This document shows positions 1-7,972 of a DNA stretch of 64,000 bases, one piece after another. The notes below the pieces were generated by a model, which was not told the origin of the DNA, made no database searches, and saw only the letters and a program-made list of their open reading frames with translations. How positions within the stretch are numbered: the first letter of the stretch is position 1; every line of letters begins with the position of its first letter. Source of the DNA: CAZTHM01 sp041946825 (lineage in GTDB: Bacteria > Acidobacteriota > Terriglobia > UBA7540); assembly GCA_041946825.1 (NCBI GenBank), contig JBHGBD010000003.1, forward strand, positions 1 to 64,000, in the 5' to 3' direction. Both the position numbers and the translations under genes were made by a program.

Positions 1-210
1 TGGGCACACCATGGCTCATTTTATCGCCAGAATGGTCTGCCCCTTCGGGGCACCGCAGATCCCACAAAGCCGGGGTCTGCGCCAGCCCGCGGTATTTCCT
101 CATCTGCCCCTTCCGGACATCGCCCCGACAGGTCGGGGCGCCAGCCAGTGCAGATGCGACATCGCCGCCGATTATACGCCGCCGACCTTCCGTACGACCG
201 ACCGAAAAGC

Positions 211-249
211 CGCAGAGTCTCTGGTAAGACGAGACTCTGCGCTACGGCA
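211..249. repeat. Palindromic intergenic repeat, GCGCTAC tail
   Basis: Perfect 11-base arms (211-221 and 231-241) enclose a 9-base loop, and the right arm runs into GCGCTACGGCA. A related palindrome-plus-tail occurs at 48767-48804, which suggests a dispersed intergenic repeat family. Confidence 0.5.
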
Positions 250-287
250 CATGGCTGGGGTCGGCGCCCGCCAACGCACAGATGCGT

Positions 288-316
288 TTGACTGGTTTCG
301 GGCCTGCCGTTATAGT
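288..316 (+). promoter_or_regulatory. Sigma70-type promoter of the valS operon
   Basis: TTGACT (288-293), a 17-base spacer and TATAGT (311-316) give five of six consensus bases in each box at optimal spacing. Transcription would start near 323, leaving a leader of about 34 bases to the GTG start of valS. The match is read from sequence; activity is inferred. Confidence 0.6.
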
Positions 317-356
317 TATTTGATTTCAAAGTGATTCAAGACGCGTCTGGGAGTGT

Positions 357-3137
357 GTGCGCTTGCAGCGAGAGATCCCCAAGGTCTATGCCCCGGAAGC
401 CATCGAGCCGCGCTGGGCGCGCGAGTGGGTGGAGCGCAAGCTCTATCGCCCTGCCGACGACGCGGCCGGCCCGCGATTCTGCCTGGTGATTCCGCCCCCC
501 AACATTACGGGTTCGCTTCACATGGGTCATATGCTGGAGCACACGGAAATCGACGTCCTCATGCGCTGGCATCGCATGAGGGGCGAAAACGTCCTGTGGC
601 TTCCCGGTTCCGACCACGCTTCGATTGCCACGCAGATGATCGTCGAACGCGAATTGGGCCGCGAAGCGTTTCCCGACCTCGAGCCGGGCCCCGAAACCGA
701 GAGCACCTGGCGGCGCGAAGGGCAGCGCCTGCGGCGCGAGATGGGAGTCGAGAAATTTGTCGAGCGCTGCTGGAAATGGAAAGAGGAAAGTGGCGGAACG
801 ATTCGCAAGCAGATGGAGCGGCTGGGCGCCTCGTGCGATTGGACGCGCGACCGCTTCACGATGGACCCAGCTTACGCGCGGGCTGTGATCGAAGTCTTCG
901 TGCGGCTCTACGAAGAAGGCCTGATTTATCGCGGCAAATACATTGTCAACTGGTGCCCGCGCTGCGGAACAGCAGTTTCGGATTTAGAGGTCGTCCACGA
1001 AGAGCGGCAGGGAAAGCTCTGGCATATTCGCTATCCCTTCGAAGATGGTTCCGGGCACATCACCGTGGCGACTACGCGGCCGGAAAGCATGCTGGGCGAC
1101 ACGGCGGTGGCCGTCCATCCCGGCGACGAGCGCTATCGCTCCGCCGTGGGACGCAAGATTGTCCTGCCCCTGATCAAGCGCGTGATCCCCGTCGTGGCGG
1201 ATGAGTTTGTCGATCCGAAATTCGGTTCCGGCGCCGTCAAGGTAACCCCCGCGCACGATGCCAACGACTTCGAGATCGCCGAACGCCACCGGCTGCCCCG
1301 CATCGAGGTCATCGACGAGGAAGCCCGCATGACCGCCGCGGCCGGCCCTTACCAGGGGATGGACCGCTTCGAGGCGCGCGCCGCAGTGGTGCAGGATTTG
1401 CGTGAGCAAGGCCTGCTCGAAAAGATCGAGGATTACGCGCTGAGCGTCGGCACCTGCCAGCGCTGCAAAACGGTCATTGAGCCGCGCCTGTCGACGCAAT
1501 GGTTCATGAAAATGCAGCCGCTCGCCGCGCCCGCTATCCGCGCCGTCGAGGAAGGCCGGGTTCGCATCGTCCCCGACAACTATCGGAAAATCTATCTCGA
1601 CTGGATGAACAACCTCCACGACTGGTGTATCTCGCGGCAGCTCTGGTGGGGGCACCGAATTCCGGTTTGGTACTGCGATGCCTGCGGCGAGATCATCGCG
1701 GCGCGCGAGACTCCGGAGGCCTGCCCGAAATGCCGCTCGCCCAGGCGAGCCCCGCTTCGCCCCGAAGGCGACACGCTCGACACCTGGTTCAGCTCCGGCC
1801 TTTGGCCGTTCGCCACCCTCGGCTGGCCCGAGCAGACCGACGATCTGAGGCGCTTCTACCCCAACGACCTGATGATCATGGGTTTCGATATCCTTTTCTT
1901 CTGGGGAGCGCGCATGATCATGCTGGGGCTGAAGTTCATGAAGGATGTGCCGTTTCGCGAGCTCTATATTCACGCTCTGGTGCGCGACGCGGAAAAACAG
2001 AAGATGTCGAAAACCAAGGGGAACGTGATCGACCCGCTCCAGGTCACGGAGCGGTTCGGGACCGACGCGGTACGCTTCGGGCTGGCCATCAGCGCCGCCC
2101 CGGGAACCGACATCGCCTTCAGCGAGGAGAAGATCGAATCCTATCGCGCCTTCGCCAACAAGATCTGGAACGCCGCCCGGTTCGTTCTGATGAACCTTGA
2201 GAAACTGCCGGATCAGATGCGGGAGAATCTCGGCCGCGCGCTTGCGCCGATTCCCGGCGCGGGGCTCGAGCCCGTCGCCAATCACGAAACGATGGAGATT
2301 GCCGACCGGTGGATCTTCTCACGCCTGGCGACGGTAACGCGCGAGATGAACGACGCTCTCGCCACTTACCGCTTTCACGAAGCGGCTTACACGATCTATC
2401 ACTTCTTCTGGCATGAGTTCTGCGACTGGTATGTCGAATGGCTGAAGCCGGCGATCACCCAGAGCGTGGACGGCGAATCCACGATCACGCCGCCCCCCGC
2501 GTGGGTGAACCTGACACGGGTTTTTGAGGCCTCGCTCCACCTGCTCCATCCGTTCATGCCCTTCATCACGGAGGAATTGTGGCATCAGCTTCCGCATGCA
2601 ACCGGCAGGCAATCCCTGTCGCTGGCAGCATTCAGCATGACCGGGGAGCGGGTTGCCGACCCCGTCTCGGAAAAGCACTTTGAAACGCTCCAGGAGCTGG
2701 TCGTCACGGCTCGGAATGCCAAGGCGGAGATGGGCCTGCAGAATGCCAAACCCAGCGCGCAGGTGGCAAGCGAGGATTTGCGCGTCCTCGAACTTTTCCG
2801 CACCCACCAGGAAACCATTCAACGGCTGGCGGGTTTGCAGGCCCTGAACTTCACTCGCGGGCGGCTGGCCACCGATGCCGGAGGCGTGCGGGCGACGCCG
2901 GGGTTCGATGTGCGCCTGTTTCACGAAACGCAAATCGACCACGAGGCAGAGCGCGTTCGCCTGCGTAAAGAGACGGAGAAGGCTGAGAAAGCTCTGGCGC
3001 AGGTCCAAAAGCAGTTGGAGAACCAGGAGTTCATGAGTCGCGCTCCGCGCGATGTGGTGCGTGGCGTTGAGAAGCGTGGCGCGGAATTGACCGCCCAATT
3101 GCGGAGGTTGCAGGAATCCATGGAGAGGCTTGGCTGA
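357..3137 (+). CDS. valS: Valine--tRNA ligase
   Basis: Class I aminoacyl-tRNA synthetase that charges tRNA-Val in the cytoplasm. The 926-residue length is normal for bacterial ValRS. The first ATP-binding signature appears as HMGH at residues 55-58, and the second as KMSKTKGN starting near residue 549. Between them lies the long connective/editing region, followed by the anticodon-binding domain. The last 60 or so residues are a charged helical arm typical of the ValRS C-terminal tRNA-binding coiled coil. The GTG start has a GGGAG four bases upstream and sits just downstream of a good promoter. It heads a tightly packed operon; nadC begins three bases after the stop. Confidence 0.96.
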   Translation: MRLQREIPKVYAPEAIEPRWAREWVERKLYRPADDAAGPRFCLVIPPPNITGSLHMGHMLEHTEIDVLMRWHRMRGENVLWLPGSDHASIATQMIVERELGREAFPDLEPGPETESTWRREGQRLRREMGVEKFVERCWKWKEESGGTIRKQMERLGASCDWTRDRFTMDPAYARAVIEVFVRLYEEGLIYRGKYIVNWCPRCGTAVSDLEVVHEERQGKLWHIRYPFEDGSGHITVATTRPESMLGDTAVAVHPGDERYRSAVGRKIVLPLIKRVIPVVADEFVDPKFGSGAVKVTPAHDANDFEIAERHRLPRIEVIDEEARMTAAAGPYQGMDRFEARAAVVQDLREQGLLEKIEDYALSVGTCQRCKTVIEPRLSTQWFMKMQPLAAPAIRAVEEGRVRIVPDNYRKIYLDWMNNLHDWCISRQLWWGHRIPVWYCDACGEIIAARETPEACPKCRSPRRAPLRPEGDTLDTWFSSGLWPFATLGWPEQTDDLRRFYPNDLMIMGFDILFFWGARMIMLGLKFMKDVPFRELYIHALVRDAEKQKMSKTKGNVIDPLQVTERFGTDAVRFGLAISAAPGTDIAFSEEKIESYRAFANKIWNAARFVLMNLEKLPDQMRENLGRALAPIPGAGLEPVANHETMEIADRWIFSRLATVTREMNDALATYRFHEAAYTIYHFFWHEFCDWYVEWLKPAITQSVDGESTITPPPAWVNLTRVFEASLHLLHPFMPFITEELWHQLPHATGRQSLSLAAFSMTGERVADPVSEKHFETLQELVVTARNAKAEMGLQNAKPSAQVASEDLRVLELFRTHQETIQRLAGLQALNFTRGRLATDAGGVRATPGFDVRLFHETQIDHEAERVRLRKETEKAEKALAQVQKQLENQEFMSRAPRDVVRGVEKRGAELTAQLRRLQESMERLG

Positions 3138-3140
3138 ACC

Positions 3141-4031
3141 ATGGCGAATCCCGCCGGCCCATCTTCATTGAGCATTCCGCTCGGGCTATCGGGCGCGGAG
3201 CTCCGGGCGCTGGTGGGACTGGCGCTGAAGGAGGACTTCGGCAGCGGCGATCTGACCACGCGGCTGACCCTCGAGCCCGCCAGGAAGGCCCGCGGCGCTC
3301 TCCTCAGCCAGCAGGAAATGGTCGTGGCGGGCTTGCCGGTGGCGGAGGCGGTGTTTCGTGAGCTTGATCCGGAGATTCGCTTCGAGCCATGTGTCGAAGA
3401 CGGCGGGGAAGTGGCAGCCGGCGCCCAACTGGCCCTGATCACGGGGACGGCGGCTTCTCTACTGGCCGGCGAGCGCGTGGCCCTGAACTTTCTCCAGCAT
3501 TTGAGTGGCATCGCAACATTCACAGGACAGATGGTGGCGCGATTGACAGGCCTCAAGACCGAACTGCTCGATACGCGCAAAACCACGCCGGGACTGCGAA
3601 CACTCGAGAAATACGCTGTCCGCGCGGGGGGCGGGAAGAATCATCGCCTGCGGCTCGACGATGGGATTCTCATCAAGAACAATCACCTGCGCCTGGCGGG
3701 AGGTATTCGCGCGGCCGTGGCGAGGGCGCGACGGGAGCGGCCGCCGGAGGCGGCGAATCTGCCAATCGAAGTGGAAGTTTCGAACCTCGCGGAGCTGGAC
3801 GAAGCGATTGCGGCCGGCGCCGAAGCCGTTTTGCTGGATAATATGACCCCGGCGGAAGTCGGAGACTGCGTGGCGCGCGCCGGTGGCCGCATCCGCCTGG
3901 AGGTTTCTGGCGGCGTCAACATCGACAACATTCGCGCATACGCCGAGACGGGCGTGAACGCGATTTCCGTCGGAGCCCTGACGCACTCCGCTCCGGCGGC
4001 GAGTATTCACTTCTTGATTGAACCCCTGTAG
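3141..4031 (+). CDS. nadC: Nicotinate-nucleotide pyrophosphorylase (quinolinate phosphoribosyltransferase)
   Basis: Converts quinolinate and PRPP to nicotinate mononucleotide in de novo NAD synthesis. The 296 residues carry the family landmarks in order: an N-terminal EDFGSGDLTT segment, the central TRKTTPGLR motif followed by KYAVRAGGGKNHR, the KNNHL segment, EVEV, LLDNM and the C-terminal SGGV and GALTHSA phosphate-binding segments. It follows valS by three bases and is almost certainly cotranscribed with it. No nadA or nadB is in view. Confidence 0.95.
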   Translation: MANPAGPSSLSIPLGLSGAELRALVGLALKEDFGSGDLTTRLTLEPARKARGALLSQQEMVVAGLPVAEAVFRELDPEIRFEPCVEDGGEVAAGAQLALITGTAASLLAGERVALNFLQHLSGIATFTGQMVARLTGLKTELLDTRKTTPGLRTLEKYAVRAGGGKNHRLRLDDGILIKNNHLRLAGGIRAAVARARRERPPEAANLPIEVEVSNLAELDEAIAAGAEAVLLDNMTPAEVGDCVARAGGRIRLEVSGGVNIDNIRAYAETGVNAISVGALTHSAPAASIHFLIEPL

Positions 4032-4079
4032 GGGCGGCAACCCCCGCTCCGCGGAAGGGCGTTGCCCTCCACGAATTTC

Positions 4080-5072
4080 ATGGCGACGGCAAGCACTGAC
4101 CGCAGGATCGACAAGCTCATTCACCTGCTGGTGAAGAATGCCACCGTGGTCGTTCCCGGCCCCAAAATCGCCAGCGAGATCGGGGTGACGCGCTCCACGG
4201 TCTGGATGTATATCGAGAAACTCCGCTCCCTGGGCGTGGAGATCAAGGGGCATCAGTCCAGCGGCTACCAACTCCAGAAATTGCCCGATATTCTTGCGCC
4301 CAGCCTGATTCGCCAGGAAATCGGCGAAAATCAGGTCGGCCACCGGATCGTCCACTATTTCCGCGTCGATTCAACCAACACCGCGGCGCTTGAGTTGGCG
4401 GCGAAAGGGGCGGCCCACGGAACGGTCGTGGTGGCAGAGGAGCAAACCGCCGGGCGAGGACGCTTCGGTCGGACCTGGTACTCCGAGAGATCCAGCGGGA
4501 TTTACAGCTCGATACTTCTCCGGCCACCCCTGCCCCCCGCCATGGCGCCGGTGTTAACCCTGATGGCCGCAGTGGCGGCGCATCAGGCCATCAGCACTCT
4601 GACGGGCTTGCCGGCGGACATTCGCTGGCCGAACGACGTGCTGGTGAACGGGAAGAAGGTGAGCGGAATCCTGACGGAAATGAGCGCGGAAGTTGACCGC
4701 CTGCACGCCGTCGTGCTCGGCATCGGCATTAACGTGAACCACCGCGAAATGCCCTCGGAGCTGAAGAATATTGCCACTTCCTTGCGGATCGAGACGGGTA
4801 AGCCTCTTTCGCGCGCGCAAATTCTGGTGGCGCTGCTCAAAGAGCTGGAGCGGAAGTATCATCTCCTTCTCGACGAGGGGAGCGGCGCCATCGCGCGCCG
4901 ATGGGCGGCGGCTTCGACTTTCGCGCAGGGAAAACACATTCGGGTTCTCACCGGCACGGGGGAATTTTTCGCCACCACCCTCGGCCTGGAATCGAATGGC
5001 GCCCTGCGCGTGCGCCGGGAGGATGGCCAGGAAGAGTTATTGGTCTCCGGAGAAATTGTGGAAGTAAAATGA
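4080..5072 (+). CDS. birA: Biotin--[acetyl-CoA-carboxylase] ligase, with N-terminal HTH (BirA)
   Basis: Activates biotin to biotinyl-AMP and attaches it to the carboxyl carrier protein. Residues 10-65 form a winged-helix domain (ASEIGVTRSTVWMYIEKL is a clear helix-turn-helix), so it is a class II BirA that may also repress biotin genes. The catalytic domain shows the GRGRFGRTW biotinyl-AMP loop, followed by WPNDV and GIGINVN motifs, and an SH3-like C-terminal segment. I chose the ATG at 4080; an in-frame TTG at 4062 with GGAAGGG just upstream is a real alternative that would add six residues. Confidence 0.93.
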   Translation: MATASTDRRIDKLIHLLVKNATVVVPGPKIASEIGVTRSTVWMYIEKLRSLGVEIKGHQSSGYQLQKLPDILAPSLIRQEIGENQVGHRIVHYFRVDSTNTAALELAAKGAAHGTVVVAEEQTAGRGRFGRTWYSERSSGIYSSILLRPPLPPAMAPVLTLMAAVAAHQAISTLTGLPADIRWPNDVLVNGKKVSGILTEMSAEVDRLHAVVLGIGINVNHREMPSELKNIATSLRIETGKPLSRAQILVALLKELERKYHLLLDEGSGAIARRWAAASTFAQGKHIRVLTGTGEFFATTLGLESNGALRVRREDGQEELLVSGEIVEVK

Positions 5073-5079
5073 AGAAGCC

Positions 5080-5135
5080 GTCAGCGATCAACCAGGCGCT
5101 ACGCGCTGACCGCTGATGGCTGATTGCTGAAAGCT
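5080..5135. repeat. Inverted heptad repeats between birA and coaX
   Basis: Seven-base units GCTGACC, GCTGATG, GCTGATT and GCTGAAA run head to tail at 5105-5132. An inverted copy, TCAGCGATCA, lies just before them, so a hairpin with 9 of 10 paired bases can form. The core GCGCTAC occurs at 5096-5102. The same heptad family recurs at 52175-52202, which argues for a dispersed repeat rather than gene-specific control. Confidence 0.55.
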
Positions 5136-5140
5136 TATCA

Positions 5141-5923
5141 ATGCTCCTTGTCATCGACGTCGGCAACACGAACACCGTACTGGGGGTTTTTGAGGAGAAG
5201 ACCCTGCGCGCGCAATGGCGGCTTTCGACAGACCGCCGCCAGACCGCCGACGAGTATGGCATCCTGATTCGCAATCTGTTTACCCTTGACGGTATTCAGC
5301 CGGGGCAAATCAAGGGGGTGATGGTCGCGAGCGTGGTCCCGCCGCTGAATTCGTTACTGGAGGAGATGGCGGAGAAATACTTCCACTTGAAGGCTGTTTT
5401 TCTGGGGCCGGGGATGCGCACGGGAATGGCCATCCACTACGATAATCCCCAGGAAGTCGGCGCGGACCGCATCGCCGACGCCGTGGCGGCGTTCGAGAAG
5501 TACGGCGGGCCGTGTATCGTCGTGGATTTCGGCACGGCGATTACCTTCGACGCAATTTCCGAAAAGGGCGAATACCTGGGAGGAGTGATCGCGCCGGGAA
5601 TCGGCGTGGCGGCGGAGGCGCTCTTCCAGCAGGCGGCACGCCTGCCGCGGGTGGAGATTCGCGAGCCCAGCCGCGTCATTGGAACCAACACGGTTGGCAG
5701 CATGCAGTCCGGCCTCTTTTACGGCTCAGTGGGATTGGTGGATGGAATCCTCGATCGCCTGCTTGGCGTCCTCGGACAAAAAACTAAAGTGGTGGCCACC
5801 GGCGGGCAGGCCCCGTTGGTCGCCGCGGCTTCCAAACATAAACCCCCCGTCGACTCCGCCCTGACGCTGGAAGGGTTGCGCATCATCTATGAGCGTAACG
5901 TGGCGGGTTCGCGGCCCCACTGA
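5141..5923 (+). CDS. coaX: Type III pantothenate kinase
   Basis: Phosphorylates pantothenate, the first step of coenzyme A synthesis. The 260-residue protein begins MLLVIDVGNTNT, the phosphate-1 motif of the ASKHA fold used by CoaX. It continues with GADRIA and the DFGTAITFD phosphate-2 motif, then GGVIAPGI and, near the C-terminus, ATGGQA. Length and motif order match CoaX and not the type I or II kinases. It sits 68 bases after birA across a heptad-repeat hairpin, an arrangement (birA next to coaX) that is common in bacteria. Confidence 0.95.
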   Translation: MLLVIDVGNTNTVLGVFEEKTLRAQWRLSTDRRQTADEYGILIRNLFTLDGIQPGQIKGVMVASVVPPLNSLLEEMAEKYFHLKAVFLGPGMRTGMAIHYDNPQEVGADRIADAVAAFEKYGGPCIVVDFGTAITFDAISEKGEYLGGVIAPGIGVAAEALFQQAARLPRVEIREPSRVIGTNTVGSMQSGLFYGSVGLVDGILDRLLGVLGQKTKVVATGGQAPLVAAASKHKPPVDSALTLEGLRIIYERNVAGSRPH

Positions 5924-5942
5924 CTGCTCGGGGATCTCGCCG

Positions 5943-6665
5943 TTGGAAAACTATTTCAACTACTTCACGGAAATCGAAGAGTGTTACCAGCGCGCGCGCG
6001 GAACCCGCACTCTTCTTTCGCCTCTCGACTGGGCCCTTATCGAATCGTGGAAGGAGGCCGGCGTTCCGCTCGAGGCGGTCTTGCTGGGGATCGAGCGCGC
6101 GTTCGAGAAATTCCGGAAGCGGCCGGCACGAATCCAGAAGGTCAACAGCCTGGCGTATTGCTCACAACTTGTTCTGGCTGCCGCGCAGGAACTGGGAAAG
6201 TCGGGAACCGCCGGCGAGGGCGGGACTTCCGCGAAGCGAACACAAGAGATCGCTCCTCCCTTTGGGGCCGGTGAAATCATTGATTACCTGCGGCGCAATG
6301 CCGCGGCTCTGGAGCAGGCTGCCAGTGAGGCGCGACATCGTCAGCAGTCGGTCCTTGATGAAGATCTTACCGGGGCAGCCGTGGCCCTCCGAGAAGCCGC
6401 CACCCAAGTCGCCGAATTGGCAACTCCTGATTTGGAGGAACTCGAACGTCGCATGACGGCGCTCGAGGAGAAACTTGGCGCCGCGCTGACTCGCGCCTCC
6501 GAACTTGAACTTCTGACGGCCCTTCGCCGCGAAGTCGAAAAAGGCCTTGTCCCTTACCGAAGGAGTATGATGCCCCCGCAGGTGGAATCACTCGAACGCC
6601 AGTTTTTGAAGAAGAGGCTCTTTGATCATTACCATATTCCCCGGCTGAGCCTTTTCTTTCTCTGA
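5943..6665 (+). CDS. Conserved hypothetical protein, helical, coiled-coil rich
   Basis: A 240-residue soluble protein without signal peptide or membrane segment. The N-terminus (ENYFNYFTEIEECYQR, then LDWALIESW and GIERAFEKF) is a block I associate with an acidobacterial family of unknown function. The second half is charged and helical with coiled-coil character. I selected TTG at 5943 because the conserved block starts exactly there as MENYFNYF; the longer ATG frame from 5889 would overlap coaX by 35 bases and add unrelated residues. Position between coaX and an rRNA methyltransferase-like gene suggests passive cotranscription. I cannot assign a function. Confidence 0.7.
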   Translation: MENYFNYFTEIEECYQRARGTRTLLSPLDWALIESWKEAGVPLEAVLLGIERAFEKFRKRPARIQKVNSLAYCSQLVLAAAQELGKSGTAGEGGTSAKRTQEIAPPFGAGEIIDYLRRNAAALEQAASEARHRQQSVLDEDLTGAAVALREAATQVAELATPDLEELERRMTALEEKLGAALTRASELELLTALRREVEKGLVPYRRSMMPPQVESLERQFLKKRLFDHYHIPRLSLFFL

Positions 6666-6691
6666 AATCTCCAGCACGAGATGGCCAATCT

Positions 6692-7972
6692 GTGACCTTT
6701 GAATTCAACGCGCAGAAGCTGGTTTACGGAGGTGAAGCGCTCGGACACCATGATGGGCGCCCGGTGTTTGTCCCTTTGGTGCTCGCCGGCGAGCGCGCGG
6801 AGGTGGAGATTGTGCGCGCCGCCAAAGGCGTCCTCCACGCCCGCCCGCTGCGGATCATCGAGGCGTCGCCGGAGCGTGCCGAGCCTCCTTGCCCGTATTT
6901 TGGCCGTTGCGGCGGATGCCAGTACCAGCACCTGCGGACCGAACTCCAGCCTGAAATCAAGCGAGAAATCCTCCGCGAGACTCTTCGTCGTATCGGGAAA
7001 GTTGCCTGGGACTCTGAAATCATTCTCCACACTGCCTCCCCCTGGAACTACCGCAATCAGGCGCAACTGAAGGTCGCACGTCGAGCGGATGGTCAGGCCG
7101 CTCTGGGCTTCTTCGAAAGCGAGTCACATCGCGTTTTTCCCGTGGACGCGTGCAGGATCCTTTCACCGCGGTTGAATGCGATTCTTGCTGCGCTGAGAAG
7201 CGCGGAATGGGCCCGGCGTTTGGGCTCGTTCCGCGAAATTGATTTGTTGACCGACGATCGTGACGACCGGGTCGCCGTGACCCTGCGCGGCAACATCGGC
7301 CACGATGCCGGGACGGCGATCGCTCGCGACTTGCTCGGGAAGCTTCCGGAAGTGGTAAGCGCTGCCATCGCGGCCGAGGCCGGCAGGCAAGTGCTGGGTG
7401 AACCCGGACTGGCCTATCGTGTCGGGGAATATTCCTACCGCGTCAGTCACGGCTCGTTTTTCCAGGTTTCGCGCTTCCTGCTGCCCCAGCTGACTGCGGC
7501 GGTCACAGAGGCGCCGCCAGGCGAACTGGCGCTGGACTTGTTCGCAGGCGTCGGGCTATTCACGCTCCCCCTCTCGCGCCATTTCGCCACGGTGATAGGG
7601 GTTGAATCAGCCCCAGAGTCGGCTTTGGATCTTGAGGTGAACGTGCGGGCTCACTCGCTCGCCAATGTGCGGGTCAAGGGGGCGACGGTTTTCGACTTCC
7701 TCAGGAGGTTCGCCCACGCCGAGCCTGATTTGGTGGTCCTGGATCCGCCCCGCGCCGGGGTTGACAAGGGCGCCCTGAAGCTCCTGGCGGATTTCCGGCC
7801 GAAACGTATCCACTATTTATCCTGCAGCCCGCCCACGCTGGCGCGGGATCTCGGCGTTCTCCTCCCGCGCGGCTATCAGATTATTTCGATTGAAATGTTC
7901 GACCTCTTTCCTCAAACTTACCACATCGAGAGCCTTGTGAAGCTCGCCCGAAGCGACCTCGCGGGTGCATGA
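6692..7972 (+). CDS. rlmD: 23S rRNA (uracil-5-)-methyltransferase, RlmD/TrmA family
   Basis: SAM-dependent RNA m5U methyltransferase. An N-terminal TRAM-like segment is followed by the iron-sulfur cysteines C67, C73 and C76 (CPYFGRCGGC), with C154 as the probable fourth ligand. GSFFQVS near residue 254 and DLFAGVGLF near 282 form the SAM site. DPPRAG at 351-356 precedes the SCSPPTL loop in which C378 is the expected catalytic nucleophile. Length (426) fits RumA/RlmD. Which uridine is modified (1939 as in RlmD or 747 as in RlmC) cannot be told from sequence. The GTG start is 26 bases after the preceding gene, and the stop overlaps comEC by four bases. Confidence 0.9.
   Translation: MTFEFNAQKLVYGGEALGHHDGRPVFVPLVLAGERAEVEIVRAAKGVLHARPLRIIEASPERAEPPCPYFGRCGGCQYQHLRTELQPEIKREILRETLRRIGKVAWDSEIILHTASPWNYRNQAQLKVARRADGQAALGFFESESHRVFPVDACRILSPRLNAILAALRSAEWARRLGSFREIDLLTDDRDDRVAVTLRGNIGHDAGTAIARDLLGKLPEVVSAAIAAEAGRQVLGEPGLAYRVGEYSYRVSHGSFFQVSRFLLPQLTAAVTEAPPGELALDLFAGVGLFTLPLSRHFATVIGVESAPESALDLEVNVRAHSLANVRVKGATVFDFLRRFAHAEPDLVVLDPPRAGVDKGALKLLADFRPKRIHYLSCSPPTLARDLGVLLPRGYQIISIEMFDLFPQTYHIESLVKLARSDLAGA

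Larger units (their letters stand above)
1..356. other. Gene-free stretch with hairpins before valS
   Basis: No convincing gene is present. Three perfect inverted repeats can be read: TGCCCC/GGGGCA at 38-52, CGCCCCGAC/GTCGGGGCG at 121-140, and an 11-base arm pair CGCAGAGTCTC/GAGACTCTGCG at 211-241. The last one is followed at once by GCGCTACGGCA, nearly the same as the tail of the palindrome near 48794. The small frames that cross this stretch are built from repeat sequence and resemble nothing known. The valS promoter lies at its right end. Confidence 0.6.

Noticed and set aside
11..334. Short frames on both strands before valS
   Set aside because: They consist of palindromic repeat sequence and cross the valS promoter.
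984..2285. Long open frame on the minus strand opposite valS (433 codons)
   Set aside because: It is the mirror frame of a GC-rich gene with strong third-position bias; the product resembles nothing and valS motifs on the plus strand are complete.
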